A DNA stretch of 64,000 bases. Origin: Parus major. Lineage: Eukaryota > Chordata > Aves > Passeriformes > Paridae. The position numbers and the translations under genes are program-made. Below are positions 37,736 through 50,600 of the stretch, piece by piece. Position 1 is the first letter of the stretch, and each line of letters opens with the position of its first letter. The notes beneath the pieces were generated by a model. The model had not been told where the DNA came from and made no database searches. It worked only from the letters and a program-made list of their open reading frames with translations. Location of the stretch: assembly GCF_001522545.3 (NCBI RefSeq), contig NC_031769.1:6664131-6728130 (forward strand), written 5' to 3'.

Positions 37736-40700
37736 CAAGAAGTAATTTCCTCTGGGTTAGCACATGGTGACTCATGCCAGTTCCTGAAGCAATGGCACAC
37801 AATAAATTACAGAACTAGCATTTGATGTTTCTTGTCACCTGAAGAGCCAGGTTACAGATTGCAAGATTTGCCAAGATAGCCTTGGCACAATTCTTTACAA
37901 ATATGCACACTCATACTTTTTAGCTTCCACCAGGCACTGAATTTATTTGCCATAGTTTTAAGGCAAATAAAGAAGCTAAAGGGAATTTTGAGAAATGCTT
38001 TTTGCATCTTTGGGGTCATCTATAAATGTTTGGCATGTGTCAAAGCTGTATACATAAGTATGAACTCATTCTCATTAGGCTTGGGCAGCTCCTGTGCTTT
38101 CACACTGAAAACCTTCTCTGTCCAAGTACAGAGCCTGCCAGGAATTTCACCTGAAGGAAGAAATTTTCTTTCCAACCAATTAAATTAACTTACCAGCTTC
38201 CTTTATATTTAAACTGTACAAAGCCAGGAGTGATACCCACATACCAGAGTGAATATTCCAGCAAGTAGCAACCAGCGACCCTCCTCTCCATACCTTGAGG
38301 TGCAGCCAGAACTCAAAACAGTAAACCATCTATCACCCCCAGTTAAATTCCAGCCACAGCATCAACAATATTTATGTTGTGGGATTATGGTTGAAAAGTG
38401 AAATATTTGGGAAGAGTATCTAGAGTTTTTCATCAGTCTACACTTGTGTCCAGGAGAGGACAGCAGCTCCTAGTGCTGCAGAACACCTGGCTGTGTGAGC
38501 AGCATGTAGCAAGATCATGGGCACAGGTAGAGATTTAACAGATCAGAAAGTGGAGATGGGCAAGTAGAAATAGAAATAGAAAGTAGAAGTAGAAAGAGAA
38601 GATGGACCATGTTCAGGTCCTCATGGCTCCATTGTCCTGGCCATCCCCTCCAACACACAGTGAAGGCTGTCAGACTTGGCAGACCTCTTTCTGCAGCCCT
38701 TTCTTTGGTTGTGATGGAGCCTGTTTTTGTGTTTTCTGTTTACACTGTAATCAAAATACTTGTTTTGAAATGTTTGGTTTCATTTGGGTGGGCTGTAAAA
38801 GCCTCCTGTTTTTCCTCTGCTTCTGAATGGAAAATGAGGCTTCAAAGTGACAGACTCAAGAGCTTCATTTTGGAAACTGTTAAAATGAAATGTTCCATCA
38901 TGTTAGAAAGCAATTGTTTGTGAAACTTGAAAACAAAATTCCAATATTTCTAAAATCCTTCCCTTTCTTTTCAGCAGAAACAAAATATCCACAACCCAAC
39001 AAAAAACCTCAAACTAAAAACAATCCTGTTCTGGAAATTAGATAGGAATCTACTGGAAGTTCCACTTGCATAAAGCTGCACACTTCATTCCCACTGAAAC
39101 TCCTTTCTTCATTCCATTTGGTGGTTAAAAGGAAAAATAAAACAGCCCTCTCCCTGTTTAGGGACACGACCAGAAGGGAATGACAGCAGTGTCACGTGCA
39201 GGCTGGGCTGGGGACTCAGGAAGTGCCAACACTACCAGTTTTCCTCCATTTCTCCTGGGACTTTGCTAATGGATTTTAGCCAGTGGGTTGAGGGTGCCAG
39301 GGATGTCTTTGAAATAAAAGCAGCCTCATTTTCAAAAATACTCAATGCCTGTCTTTTGCTGACTGCAGAAGAGCTTCACTAAACTGAAGGACAGACATGT
39401 TCGTGTAGGTGTTTAGCCAGGTGACACTCAGGTTACTTTACAAGACACAATTTCTGATGCTAATACATGGTGTTTCTCCTATTAGCAGTCATGCAAGTGT
39501 ATTTTAGAAAGTTGGGCAGTCTGTCAGAAAATAATATGATATTTTCACATATCCTAAAATACATATGCTTATTTACTGTGTGTGTACAGATCCTGTTGGG
39601 CCCAGGACTATTGAAACAAATTCTTGTAGAAACTTGAAACTGAGGCAGTTGTGTTATAATGTTCTTTTTACAGCCAGATTTAACAGTTATCTCTTGTTTT
39701 TCTTAATTTGTATTAGTTAATTGCTTTTCAAATCAAAATTAATAGAGGCAGAGCTCCTGTGAGACTCTGGGAGTGTGCTGGGAGCATGTTGTGTTACATC
39801 TGCTCACTTCCCTTTGAATTGAATCAGATTTTGGACTGTAACAGTCTGTTAATGGGTGCTGTCACACACACACTTTGATGAAACCTTATTTCTACATTCT
39901 GAATTTTCAGCCCTAAACTTGATTCTACTGGACCCATGAGAAGAGTTTTAGTTCCCTGTGAGGGGTCTCTTTTAAACCTATACCGATGCATTTTGAAAGA
40001 GTTCTCTCAGACTACACTATTGCATGGAAGTCACTGGACAAGATTTTATTGTCAGCATCACAGATGTCCCAAAGATGCTAAAGTCAATGGTATATTAATC
40101 CATTTACTTGCACCTGCAGATCCCTGAATGATAGTGAAAGACACAGTTTGCATCCCTGAATTCCAGGACAGTATCACTAATAAACAGCATGTATGTGATC
40201 ACAGTGTGTGGGAACAACTCAAAGACTTAATGAGACACAGGAGGCTTTAGAAGAAATCTCTGTGAAGGGAAAGAGTTAGAACAGTGAGTGTGGAATAAAA
40301 GGGAAAAGAATGGCACACAGGAAAAGATGGGCACACAGGGCTGAAGATACAAGTGACATGAGGTGAAGTTCAGTCTGTTCCACAGGAAAGGAGAGATGGC
40401 AGATGGTTCTCAGTTATTGCAGCTCCTGCAACTGTTCCTGCAAGCAGGAGTCAAAGTTACCTCCAGGATCTTGGGTGAGGAGTGATGGAATGAGGAGGAA
40501 GATGGCAGGAAAGGTTCACAGGATTCTTTATTTGCTGAGGTAGGGAAAGGTCTCGTCTGCCTTTAATGCTGTATGTCATAGTAAGGCTGCAGTGATACTG
40601 TGCCCATTTGCAGTGCCCTGAGAAATCTTTGTTCTCTGAGGACGTGCATGGATACAAGAAAATCCAAGCTGAAAAATGAAAACCTAAATTGCATTAAAAA

Positions 40701-41656
40701 AGTGAATTATCTACTTTAGGGAAGTGAAAGCTTTCCCTGGATCAATCCATTCTGGAGAACATTGACCTAGATGTGTAGGTCTCCAGGGTGAGATATTTGG
40801 TTTTAGCAGAAAGATGTTCATTCACACTGAGTCCTTCTAGAGATTTACAAAATATTAAACTTGCATCTGATACTTATGCACTGAACCAAATTCTTGCCTT
40901 CAGCAAAATTAATTTCATATGGAGTTAGCCAGTGGAGTTGCTCAGAACTCCAGCTAATGGAAATGAGAGGCACATCTAATCTAGAATCTCATGTGGAAAC
41001 CGGCAATATAGATTGAGACATTATTTAGAAATATTTTATAGTCAATACTGTGACTTCAAAGCTCAATCTGATCTCAGATCTGGCGTGGATACATGACATT
41101 TATTAGTAGAGGTGCTGAAGGACTGGCATCCAGTTGATGTCATCAGACAAATTACTTCTCCATTATCTATTGATTACTGTTCTGCCTGGCCAAAAGTACT
41201 TGCTTACTTTTTGTATCAATGGGAAACAGAAAAATTCAATAGCTGACCACTTTAGCTAATTATCCAGTTCTTGAAATGCTTTAACTATGGACAAATAGAA
41301 CCTGTGGCTTTTCCAGCACTCAGGAATCTGTTCTCTCAGCAGAATAATCCAAGAGAACATATTGCTTTTGGGCTCCTCACATTTCTCTGATTCTTCTCCA
41401 CTAGATGATAGGTTTAATTCATGCTCCAGTCCTAATTTTCCAGAAGTGGGACACAGTTAGTCAAGGATGACTTTACTATATTTGATCCACAAGACAGAGA
41501 TTCGATTTCAGAGAGAATTATTAGTAGGGTTTATGGAAAAGTTTGGATCCAAAAGGTTTCCACAAAAAAAATCACAGTTATTTAAATAGAAATGCAGTGT
41601 GTAAGAATGTGTCAGTTTTCACAGAATAGGATGGGAGAAAATCCAAGTGTCTTTTC

Positions 41657-41684
41657 TTTCCTATCATTTTATTTTGATAGGAAA
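41657..41684. repeat. Perfect 10-bp hairpin
   Basis: TTTCCTATCA and TGATAGGAAA are exact reverse complements separated by eight bases (TTTTATTT). The GC content is low and no neighbouring feature explains it. Confidence 0.7.
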
Positions 41685-43026
41685 TAAACAATTTCTTTTG
41701 ACTCTATTGTCCGAACTTACTTTGTCTAGACTGCTCCATCCCATGCCAATATGTATTTTTATAGCATTGCAAAGGCAACACATAACTTGATATATTATTT
41801 CCTTATCTCTGCTAAACATTTTGGCACTGCTGAAATGAAATACTTCTGTAGTCTCAAAATCAAACAACAGATTCCTGTGTATGAAAAGACTTCTGGTTTC
41901 ATTTTGTTTTCCCTCTTTTCATGAAATTACCTAATATGACCACAGATGTTATGATGTGTGACAGAATAGTAAGATCTATTTCCTAGTCACAGTTGAGATT
42001 ACAGTTAGAAGATCCCGACTGGTTCATGTTCACAAAGAGCTGATTCTTTCACTTGGAGAATAAACCCCCCACAACTCTCCTTCCTGTGAAATAAACCTGG
42101 TGTTGCATCTCTGCAGAGGTGTTGTGGGGGTGACATTTTATAGACCTTCTGATAGAATTTGAGATGGGATAGACACAGCCCTGAGATGGGAGAGCTGAAG
42201 GAGAATTCATCAAGCTGGGAATGTGATGGATAAGTTTTCAGACTGAAGAAAGGATGGAAAACGGCCAAGTGCCCTTAGAATGGTGGAAATGGAATGGATG
42301 AAGGAAATGTTTCTCTACTAGCACCAAGTCAAAAAGGGATTTGTCTTGTTCAGGTCTCCTAACTCGCTGCTAAGGAATCAAGAAAACTCACCAGGCAATT
42401 GTCACTAAATCCAGACATTCCAATCCTGCTGTGAACCTGGAGGAGGGTGATCTGGGATGAGCACTTCCACTGGGGTGGGAAAACTAAAATTAATGAGAAA
42501 TGTGAGCACAGATAGCATCTTGATGGCAGATTTCAGCTCAGGAGACCATTATTATTAGCATTTCAGTCCTTCCAAGTATCTCTTTAAGAGTAAGGATGTG
42601 AAGAGTCATTGATTTGGAGCTAAGGAGCAGCTCCCCAAGACAGAAACTGCCCTGTACCTCAGCAGTACTGCCACCACCCCAGGGGTGCTCTACAGCTCTG
42701 TGCAAGAGCTGTTCTTTTAAGATCTCTAAAAATTGCATGGAAAAGGCTTTGAAAAACCCTGACCTGATTTACATCCCTCACAACTTCAAAGTTTCAGCCA
42801 GCTTCTACAGAGAGTAAATCAGAAAAGGGTTTGTCTCACTGGCTGTTTGATCTGTCTGTAGTTGTTTAGCAGCTCTCTAGATTGGCACACCATGGCCAGG
42901 GAACTTCAGGAGCCCTTGTGACTTCTTGGAGAACATGAAGTAATTAATGAAAAACTTTCCTTAATCTACATTCTCAAGGACAAAATGGTCACCCACTGGA
43001 AAAATGGTGAGATGGATTTCATCAGT

Positions 43027-43043
43027 AAAAAAAAAAAAAAAAA
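43027..43043. repeat. Poly-A run (17 bases)
   Basis: Seventeen consecutive A followed by GAATTAAAAATATAA. It lies about 55 bases left of the fold-back at 43097. Whether it is the tail of a retroposed sequence is unclear, as no target duplication was found. Confidence 0.85.
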
Positions 43044-43096
43044 GAATTAAAAATATAACACCCACCAGCTTTGCTTTCTAGATTTCTTGTAACTAC

Positions 43097-43160
43097 AGCT
43101 AGGTTGAAACTAGTGCAAGGTGCAAGGTTGAAACCTTGCACTATAACATTTCAACTAGCT
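43097..43160. repeat. Nested fold-back with two alternative hairpins
   Basis: An inner perfect hairpin has arms GTGCAAGGTT (43120-43129) and AACCTTGCAC (43132-43141) with a 2-base loop. An outer pair joins 43097-43120 with 43134-43160; both arms carry AGCTAG, TTGAAA and TAGTGCAAGG blocks on one reading strand, with small gaps. The AAGGTGCAAGG repeat lets the right arm pair with either left copy. A relic of a small inverted-repeat element or a local inverted duplication would both explain it. Confidence 0.75.
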
Positions 43161-43182
43161 AACTAACTAACTAACTAACTAA
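43159..43182. repeat. CTAA tetranucleotide microsatellite (6 copies)
   Basis: Six perfect CTAA units begin within the right end of the fold-back arm, so the microsatellite probably grew out of the AACTAGCTAA sequence of that arm. Confidence 0.92.
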
Positions 43183-44087
43183 ACAGAAATATTAAAACCC
43201 CAACTTTTCAAATCTATTTTTAACATTTACTTCACATAGAGGATCTCAGTGTCTCTGGTTGTGCTACAGCATTCCCCTTCCTCAGACAACTGTGAATCCA
43301 TGTCCAACTCCTATTTTGTGTTTCCCAAAGCATAGAAGAAACACCTCACCAGCCTCCAGGGAACATCTTGGTTATTTTATAGTCTCTGCTATGAAATCTT
43401 CACATGGATGTCTGAATGGTGTCCTCATTTGTCAGGAATATGAATGGGAAAACTGGACCACACATAAAAATCTGAATGAACTTTGAATAGGAGCTGACAG
43501 GGAGAGCTGGAATTAATTTCTTGTGGACAGCAGTGGTTTCTGTGTGAGAAAAGGGTGAATGGGAAATTGCAGAGTTACAAAAGGTGTGTGTTTGACAAGG
43601 TTGTGCTTTCTCCATTTTTAAGTAGGATCAGGATGTTCTTGCCTCTGGCACTTTTGAATATGGTGACTTTTCCTCAGCTCAAAAGACTCAAGTCCTGGAC
43701 CTTTCTCATGTGCACAGTGAGCTCTAAAAGCCCTGACTTCATTCATGTACAATTGTCAGTAATGAGGAATAATATATGTATTTATCTATATCTGTGCTTG
43801 GGAGTTACTCACACCTCCCAGTGCTGAGTGAGGTAGCACTCAGGCCATCTTTCAGAAGAAAAATAAATGAACAGTCATTAGCTTTTTATTACTTCTGTGA
43901 TATATGTAAGTGCTTTTGCTAAGTGGCTGCTTCAGTTTTAACAGCTGAAAGTTAAGCACCCTTAAAAGAGAGTGCAGTTTTGTGTTCACTGAGGTAGAAA
44001 GGATAACTTTTCTGGCATGATGGAGGTTTTTGAATGTTATTACATGCCCCATGACCAAGTGGGGTTTTAAGATTACAGTTCCAGAAC

Positions 44088-44598
44088 TGAAACCTATTGA
44101 GTGACACATCAGGGACTTGAGAGTGAAACATTAGCCCTGGGTAGGTGTGTTATCAAGGATGAGGCGTGTGTGGCATATAATCAGTGTCCAAAACTGACAG
44201 GGAGCATAGCTGGGACAGGTAACTTGAACAGAATTCCATACCATAGAATGCATGGTCAGGATGGAAACTGGGGAAATCACCTGGAAGCAGGGACTGATAT
44301 GGGCTCAGGGAGGGGGATTTGGCATCAGTCAGTGGCTGGTGAGGAACTCTACTGTTACATCATTTTTTTTGGTGGGTTGTTTTCTTTCCTTTTTTGTTAT
44401 CACCTTATTATTATTATTTACCACTGTTTCTGTATTTTACTTAGTTTTCAATTATTTAACTGCTCTTATCTCAACCTACAAGTTGTACTTTTGATTCTCT
44501 TCCTCATTCCATGGGGGTGGGGAGGGAAGTGAGGAGGGTTGTGTGAAAGAGTGCCTTCATGGTGCTTAATTTTTTTAATTCCAGCTGGCTTTAAGCCA
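44088..44598 (+). mobile_element. Eroded endogenous retrovirus LTR
   Basis: The plus strand contains ATTCCATACCATAGAATGCA, GGCATCAGTCAGTGGCTGGT, an ATTATTATTATTTACC run, CTTATCTCAACCTACAAGTT, then TCCATGGGGGTGGGGAGGGA and CAGCTGGCTTTAAGCCAC. This order matches a common songbird ERV LTR as I remember it, ending near a degraded form of the usual CCACGACA terminus. The octamer CAGAACTG occurs at 44082-44089 and 44599-44606, so a duplication CAGAAC flanking TGAAACC...AAGCCA is possible, which would give a 511-bp LTR. The polyadenylation signal is not intact. No internal retroviral sequence follows, so it is solo. Family and exact ends are uncertain. Confidence 0.68.
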
Positions 44599-44606
44599 CA
44601 GAACTG

Positions 44607-47600
44607 GTCCATGGCTTCCCAGTGCTGCTGGCTTTGTCAGTGTGATGACATCCACAGGCTGATGATTCCCGGTTTTTACTGTTCCTCTTTGGATAGGGTA
44701 CATTGCACAGACATTCCTGCTCTTGTTTAATAGCACTTTCTGCAGATGGCTTCCTTGGATTAACATCTTGCCTTTGTTCAGCTGTCAAAAATAATTCATG
44801 CAACAGTGCGAAACATATTTGAGGCAAATAATAGCGCAATAATGAATATAAACCATGTAGCAGTGCAATGCAGATGAAACAAATAGGGAAGGAGATGAAA
44901 GAATTAATAACTAAGACTACTGGAAACAGATTCTCTTTTTAAAGGTAAACACAGAGTGATAAACATCAGCCTAAAAAGAAAAAGTGTGTGCAGCCTGGAA
45001 ACAGGGTGTAGACAAGCAGAACACAGTCTCTCCTTAAAGCAGCAGAAAAATAATCAGAAAATGTCTGGCAAGAGAAACTAAGTCATCTCTAAAGACTGCC
45101 AAAAAATCATACATAATGCGTTTGACTGCCTGCTTTGCTCTTTGCATACCCAGAGCTTTTGGTTGTGTCAGAGGAAGATCTGGCAAAGCCAAAGAGGTGA
45201 AGCTCTGAACAGGAATCCAACACACATTTTGCTTCATTTGCATCCTTCCCTACATAGGCTTAGATGACTTCATCCCCTTGTAAATTATCCCATTATCATC
45301 ACTGTAACAGCTGAAAGCTGATCTCAAACGAACTGACCTGCATGAGGTTGCATCTGAGCTTATTTATTTGAAGCACTGCAAGCTTGGTTGAATCTTTGGA
45401 GGATTTTTTTCCAAGTTGGTTGCCTTTGTTTTTTTTACATAAATATAAAATACATACAGTATTCACTTTGCAAAAGAGAAAAGCTGAAGATCTGTGAAGC
45501 TCCATGAAAAAGAATTTAACAAGATGAAGACCTGACTTAAGCACATTTATGCAAGTCCTTAAATCCCTCGTTGTTTAAACCTTCACTTAATTTTGTGCAC
45601 AATGCTAAGGATGCTTTTCCAGCCCATTGACCACAAGGTATAGTAAATATGTTTACCTAGGAACTTCTCCCAGTGCTACAAAAGTACATTTTATTGTGCA
45701 AGGTTTCTACTTAAAAAAAAAATATTTATTTTTTTCTGAATAAGAAGTTACTACAAGTCAGGAGGAGGAGTGAAGGTGGGACAGAATTCATACAAGGGAA
45801 GGATCTCTCAGGTTATAATCACCCAGAACAATGATATGCCCTTGTCCACATCCATCAGGGAAAGAGGGGAGATAGCTCAGACCCTGTTTAATCACTTTCT
45901 AGAAATTAGTAGGTACCTGGCCTTTGCCAGTCACGTTAGTGGTGGTGGTGAGGGCAAGCATGAGAAGGGCAAATCCCATCAGGCTGGTGAAAAACAAATA
46001 CCTTTTTCCATAAAAGTGTAAGTAACATAAAAGATTTTCCAAAGGACCTGGTCCATTTTGCTTACTGAGGATTTTAAAATCATTGCCTTTTAAATGAATG
46101 GAAGTAGTTTTGTTGACCCAAGAACTCAGAAAATCAAAGCAAAATCCCTTTTTTTTCCCCCTTGATGTCCATTGACATCATGTTTATGCCATATTAACCC
46201 CTTGATCTGGGACTCCTCCTGGTTATCTCAGAGAACAGGAAAGATTAATTTTCTTTATTTTTGAGCCAAAACTTGGCTGCTAGGAAAGAAGAACAACGGA
46301 GACTTGTTAATGTTAGAGATGTCACAAGGAAGATGTACTGGGTGTTCCTAGTGGCATCAGGCTTTTTCTCCCCTATTATTGTGATTTTTCTGCATCAAGG
46401 TTCCAGATGGGATTTTTCTTTTAGTTTTGTGCAAGGGTAGGAAGCTGGATCAGTTGTTTATGTAGCATTTCCTTTCCTATGGTACACAGGACAAAGTACA
46501 TGGAAAAGGAGAAAAGATACATCACAAATCCTCTGCTAGAGGAGGTATTTAAAGCAGAGAAGCAGCAGCCACACTTCACTGCACATTTCTGGTGTGGCAC
46601 ATTACTTATGTGGGTTTGGGTTTCCCACTCTACATCCTTGGTCAGCAGAAGATGGGAGGAAGGTCTGCAGAGTGAGGACAGATGTTCTCTGAGGCAGCTA
46701 AAGAAATAATCATAGTGTGTCATATGGAAAAAGTAATTTTCCTCTTTTTTCTCCCCATTTGGTGTCTTGCAAAATTGAGCCTGAATCCACAGATATGGGT
46801 GGGAAAAGGGAAGTGTTGTCCAGTAGTTCATTTGTGTTCTCCTGACCCACAGAACCATTCAGAAAAAACAAGTTCTTGCTCTTTTTTAGAAGCAAGTGAA
46901 AATAATTTTCCACTAAACCATGCCTTTCTCATTTAAAATAATTACATATATTTTGTCTCTGTCTAAGACAATATGCATGCTAAACATTAAAAAGCATTTT
47001 TGCACGTTGTTATTGAATAGGTTTTGTAAAGTACTTTGATGGTTATTTGTCTTTCATTTCAATGCATGTCAGATGATTTAAAAAATTCTGATAACTGCCT
47101 CCCCTACCTTTCTATAAATACCTTAAAAATCTCTGACCTGCATAACCCAGATAAAGGCAGCAGCAATTTGTGTGCTTTGTGGATGGTAAATGATCCACAA
47201 GGATTGTCTGGCTCCTCTCCACACCAGAGTGTCTCTTTCCATTGTGGCCCTGAGAAGGACATGGCTTTCTGCAGTTAATTCAAGTTATAGGCATGAGTAA
47301 GGAAGAGGAACTGCTCAAAGGGAGAGGACAGACTTGTCTGACAAGCAGGAGGAGCCTCCTAACATTGTAGAGGTAACTCTGGGAAATAACTGCACAGGGA
47401 ACAATCTTCTAGGTCACTTAAGCCACAGCTGGAAATAAGCAGGGCAAATCTAAGCTTTTCTGGAAGAGAAAACACTGGGAGGGGCTATTTTATTTATTTT
47501 ATCCACATTGTCTGTTCTTTTCTCAGACACACTGCTGAAAATCAGACCAGATATTTATTTGCATACGGATTTGCCAAGGTGTCAAACATTTCCTAAATCA

Positions 47601-50600
47601 TCATTTGAGGATGTTCAGATAATCTAGAGGCTGTCACCATGATGGGATCACATCCTGCTGCACAGGGAAAGACTTTGCATGCTTCTCCCTTGTCCAGTTC
47701 TGTTCTGCTTTTTGATGCTATCTTAGAAAATAAAATTTTGTGAGTTCTTGGACTTTGGGTAATTTTGGAATCTGGGAACTCAGATTACAAAATTCTCCTT
47801 GAATTCTCCAAGCCTGGGAGTTTATTTCCTTTGCTATTATATGTTTTTGGCAAGAGTGATAGAAAATATCCATTGCACTACCAAAAGATAGGAAAAATCC
47901 TGTGGAAGACTGAAAGGGAAGTTGCATTAAGAAAACTTTTTTTGTGAGACATCTCCAAAGAAGATGGTTTATTTAATGTCGCTGGGAAAAAAATTACATT
48001 TCTTTCAGACACTTGCTCCCTTTTCTCCCTTTTACCAAAAAATTACACTTGAGCACTGCCAACTAAGCCAGAAGGTTGTTGTCAAGCATTATCAACATTT
48101 ACATGTCCTTGAATGTTTCAGGGAGTGTTTCCTTGATATTGTGATTTTTTTTTTTTTTTGATGTTGTACCTTGTAAAATTGGTGAGAGCATCCTGGAAGA
48201 AGGTGAATACTTCACTTTCTTTTTAATTCCTGTCTTCTGTTGTCATCAGAACTTGTATTGTTGCAAGCTAAATGCCTCAGTACAGAAGTGGAGATATTTT
48301 GCTTCTTCAGGCTCTTTTTATTCTTCTACACTGCCAGCTTGTGAATTGGTCTTTGATAAATGTTTCCTTCAGAACAACTTTTTACAGATCCTCTTGAGGT
48401 TAAAACTTTTCAAAGAATACCACCAAACTTCCACTGAACATGCAACAAACTGTACATCAATATAAAACTGTTCCTACCATTCTAGCTGTTTTGGAGAGAA
48501 AAAATGGAAAAAGAAAACGAGGAAAGCAGAATAAGGAAATTAAAAAAAGGAAGAAAAAAATTGTTTTTAATTCCACACACATCTTTCAGAGATCTGATTT
48601 TTTGTCCTTGGACATTCTTATGTCCAAGTAATGAATATTAATTGTGACTTGTACATATTAGTGTGGGAACAGTGAAGCAAAATAGAGATAAACAATAGAA
48701 TTAAAGAGGCTGAGTGGAAAAACGTACCATAGGTATGGCTCAGGACGTCAGAAATGTTCTAGAAATCTTTATGAGATGGATAATGGGAAAATAGGACTGA
48801 TTCAATAGGTAACAACATGCTCCACAAGCCAGATGTAACCCCAGCTTAGACACCTGGCCCTCCCACCAGATTATCCCCACAGGGACCTGCTTGCATTAAT
48901 AACCCTCGGTAGATTCTCTGCTGAGCTACAGTGGCTGGGGAAGAGAGTGGGTACCACTGCTGCTTTGAGCCCAGAGAATTCAAACAGGTTTGCATCATTC
49001 TCCTGGAGCAGAAGGAAAGGTGTCCAAGAGACTGTAGAGCATTAGGAACAGCTCTCAGCAAATTAATTCCTGCTTGGAATTCTCTATACAGCCCTACAAA
49101 GTATGGATTTTGATAGGTTTGCAGGGTGGGTACAAATGTCATCAGAGGAGCATCTTGCTGTTTCACACAGGGGAAAATCAGTTCTACATGTGATTTTATG
49201 GATGAGTCTGCACTGGCTTGTGGGAGAGTGGGAGAGTGCAGCAGGGCTTTTATTTTGGTGCTGGAATAAAATATCAACAATAAATTCTTATGTAATTATC
49301 AGTGCTCTGTTTCCATCAGAAATGCTCAACATACCTGACTTCAAAAGATAAGATTCTTTACCAGGTAGACTAGGTCAGTCATGTCTAGTCAGTAAATACT
49401 GCATCTAATAACACATCTATTTTTACTGGTTAAAATTATTGTTTTAATGCATTATTATTTGTTAATTTTCACCTGAATGTGTCACATTAAAATGAAACAT
49501 TTAGTATCAAACAAAGATATGAAGAAACATAATTTCACCTGCAAAAACCAGAACAACAGAACAAGGCCAGGCACTTGCTGATTGCCTCACAGGAAATGTC
49601 ACAGCAAAGGGCCCACCCTGTCCTTGGTGCCACCAGTGTAATTTGCAACAAGAGCACTATGAGCATTTCCATTATGTTCTGGTTATGAAGTAAAACAGTG
49701 AATATGATAATCTGGGAAGAATTGCTTGAATACAGGAAACCAGTTTATGGAACAGAATGAATTGATGAGAAATGTGGATGGCAAAGGTAATTGTGGTTTC
49801 TCAGTTGGCTTAAACTAAGGCAGCCATGGGGAGGGAGTGTCCCTTCCCTTTCTGCTGCCCTCACCTGTATGCTTCCTCTCCTCCTTTTCATGGTTCAATA
49901 ATTTCACTGAGTGTGTGAAATTTTCAACCAGCTCAGTGGAGATGCCTTGTGACACTTTTGACATTACCAACCCAGCTAGGGCACATCTTCCAAGTCTACA
50001 TGTGCCTTCATTACACGATGATGAGGGACCAGCAGAGGCAGACACTCACTGGTCTCTTCTGCCTCATGGAAACCTAGGTCTGTGTGCCACAGGGGACCAC
50101 AACACACTGTGGTAGATCCCCATGTGGACATCAGGGCTGCAGAACCCTGCTGGGGTGGTCAAGGCCTTTACCCCTCTGGCAGATGCACAGAAAAGGAATG
50201 CCTGGGTTTGTAAAATATGATACACAAACTCTGTGGCAGAGCTGGAGATAAATCTCTTAAATGGCAGTCAATAGTATCAGTCACAGAGTCTTGAGATGTC
50301 TTTAGCTATTACCACTGGACTGAACTCTGTCTGAAAGAGGCAGGATTGATGTGGCTGTGATGATTTCTATGCCACTGAACCAGCTTGGCCAGAGGTCACA
50401 CCAGCCAATGGAATATCACTGAGGGCAAGTTAAGGTCTCCAGATGCCAATGTCTTTTAACATTCCTACCACAAGAGTGATACTGGGATGTGTATTCTATT
50501 ATCTAATTAGGTGAAGCCAATCCCTGTTTAGGGTTATTTTGATGTTTAATATAGTTTGTCTTTTTTTTTTTTTTTTGTTAACAGGACCCACAAATCAATA

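Larger units (their letters stand above)
33107..44087. other. Long non-coding stretch
   Basis: About 11 kb with no gene or confident mobile element. It contains a TG-rich low-complexity tract (37668-37735), a run of 17 A (43027-43043), hairpins at 34560-34584, 41657-41684 and 43097-43160, and a CTAA array at 43159-43182. The 162-codon plus-strand frame at 35825-36313 opens at a GTG and is hydrophobic because it crosses T-runs. Confidence 0.55.

Noticed and set aside
48846..49280. 144-codon minus-strand frame
   Set aside because: Its length is within chance expectation for the number of frames in 64 kb; no domain, and the other strand is also partly open.
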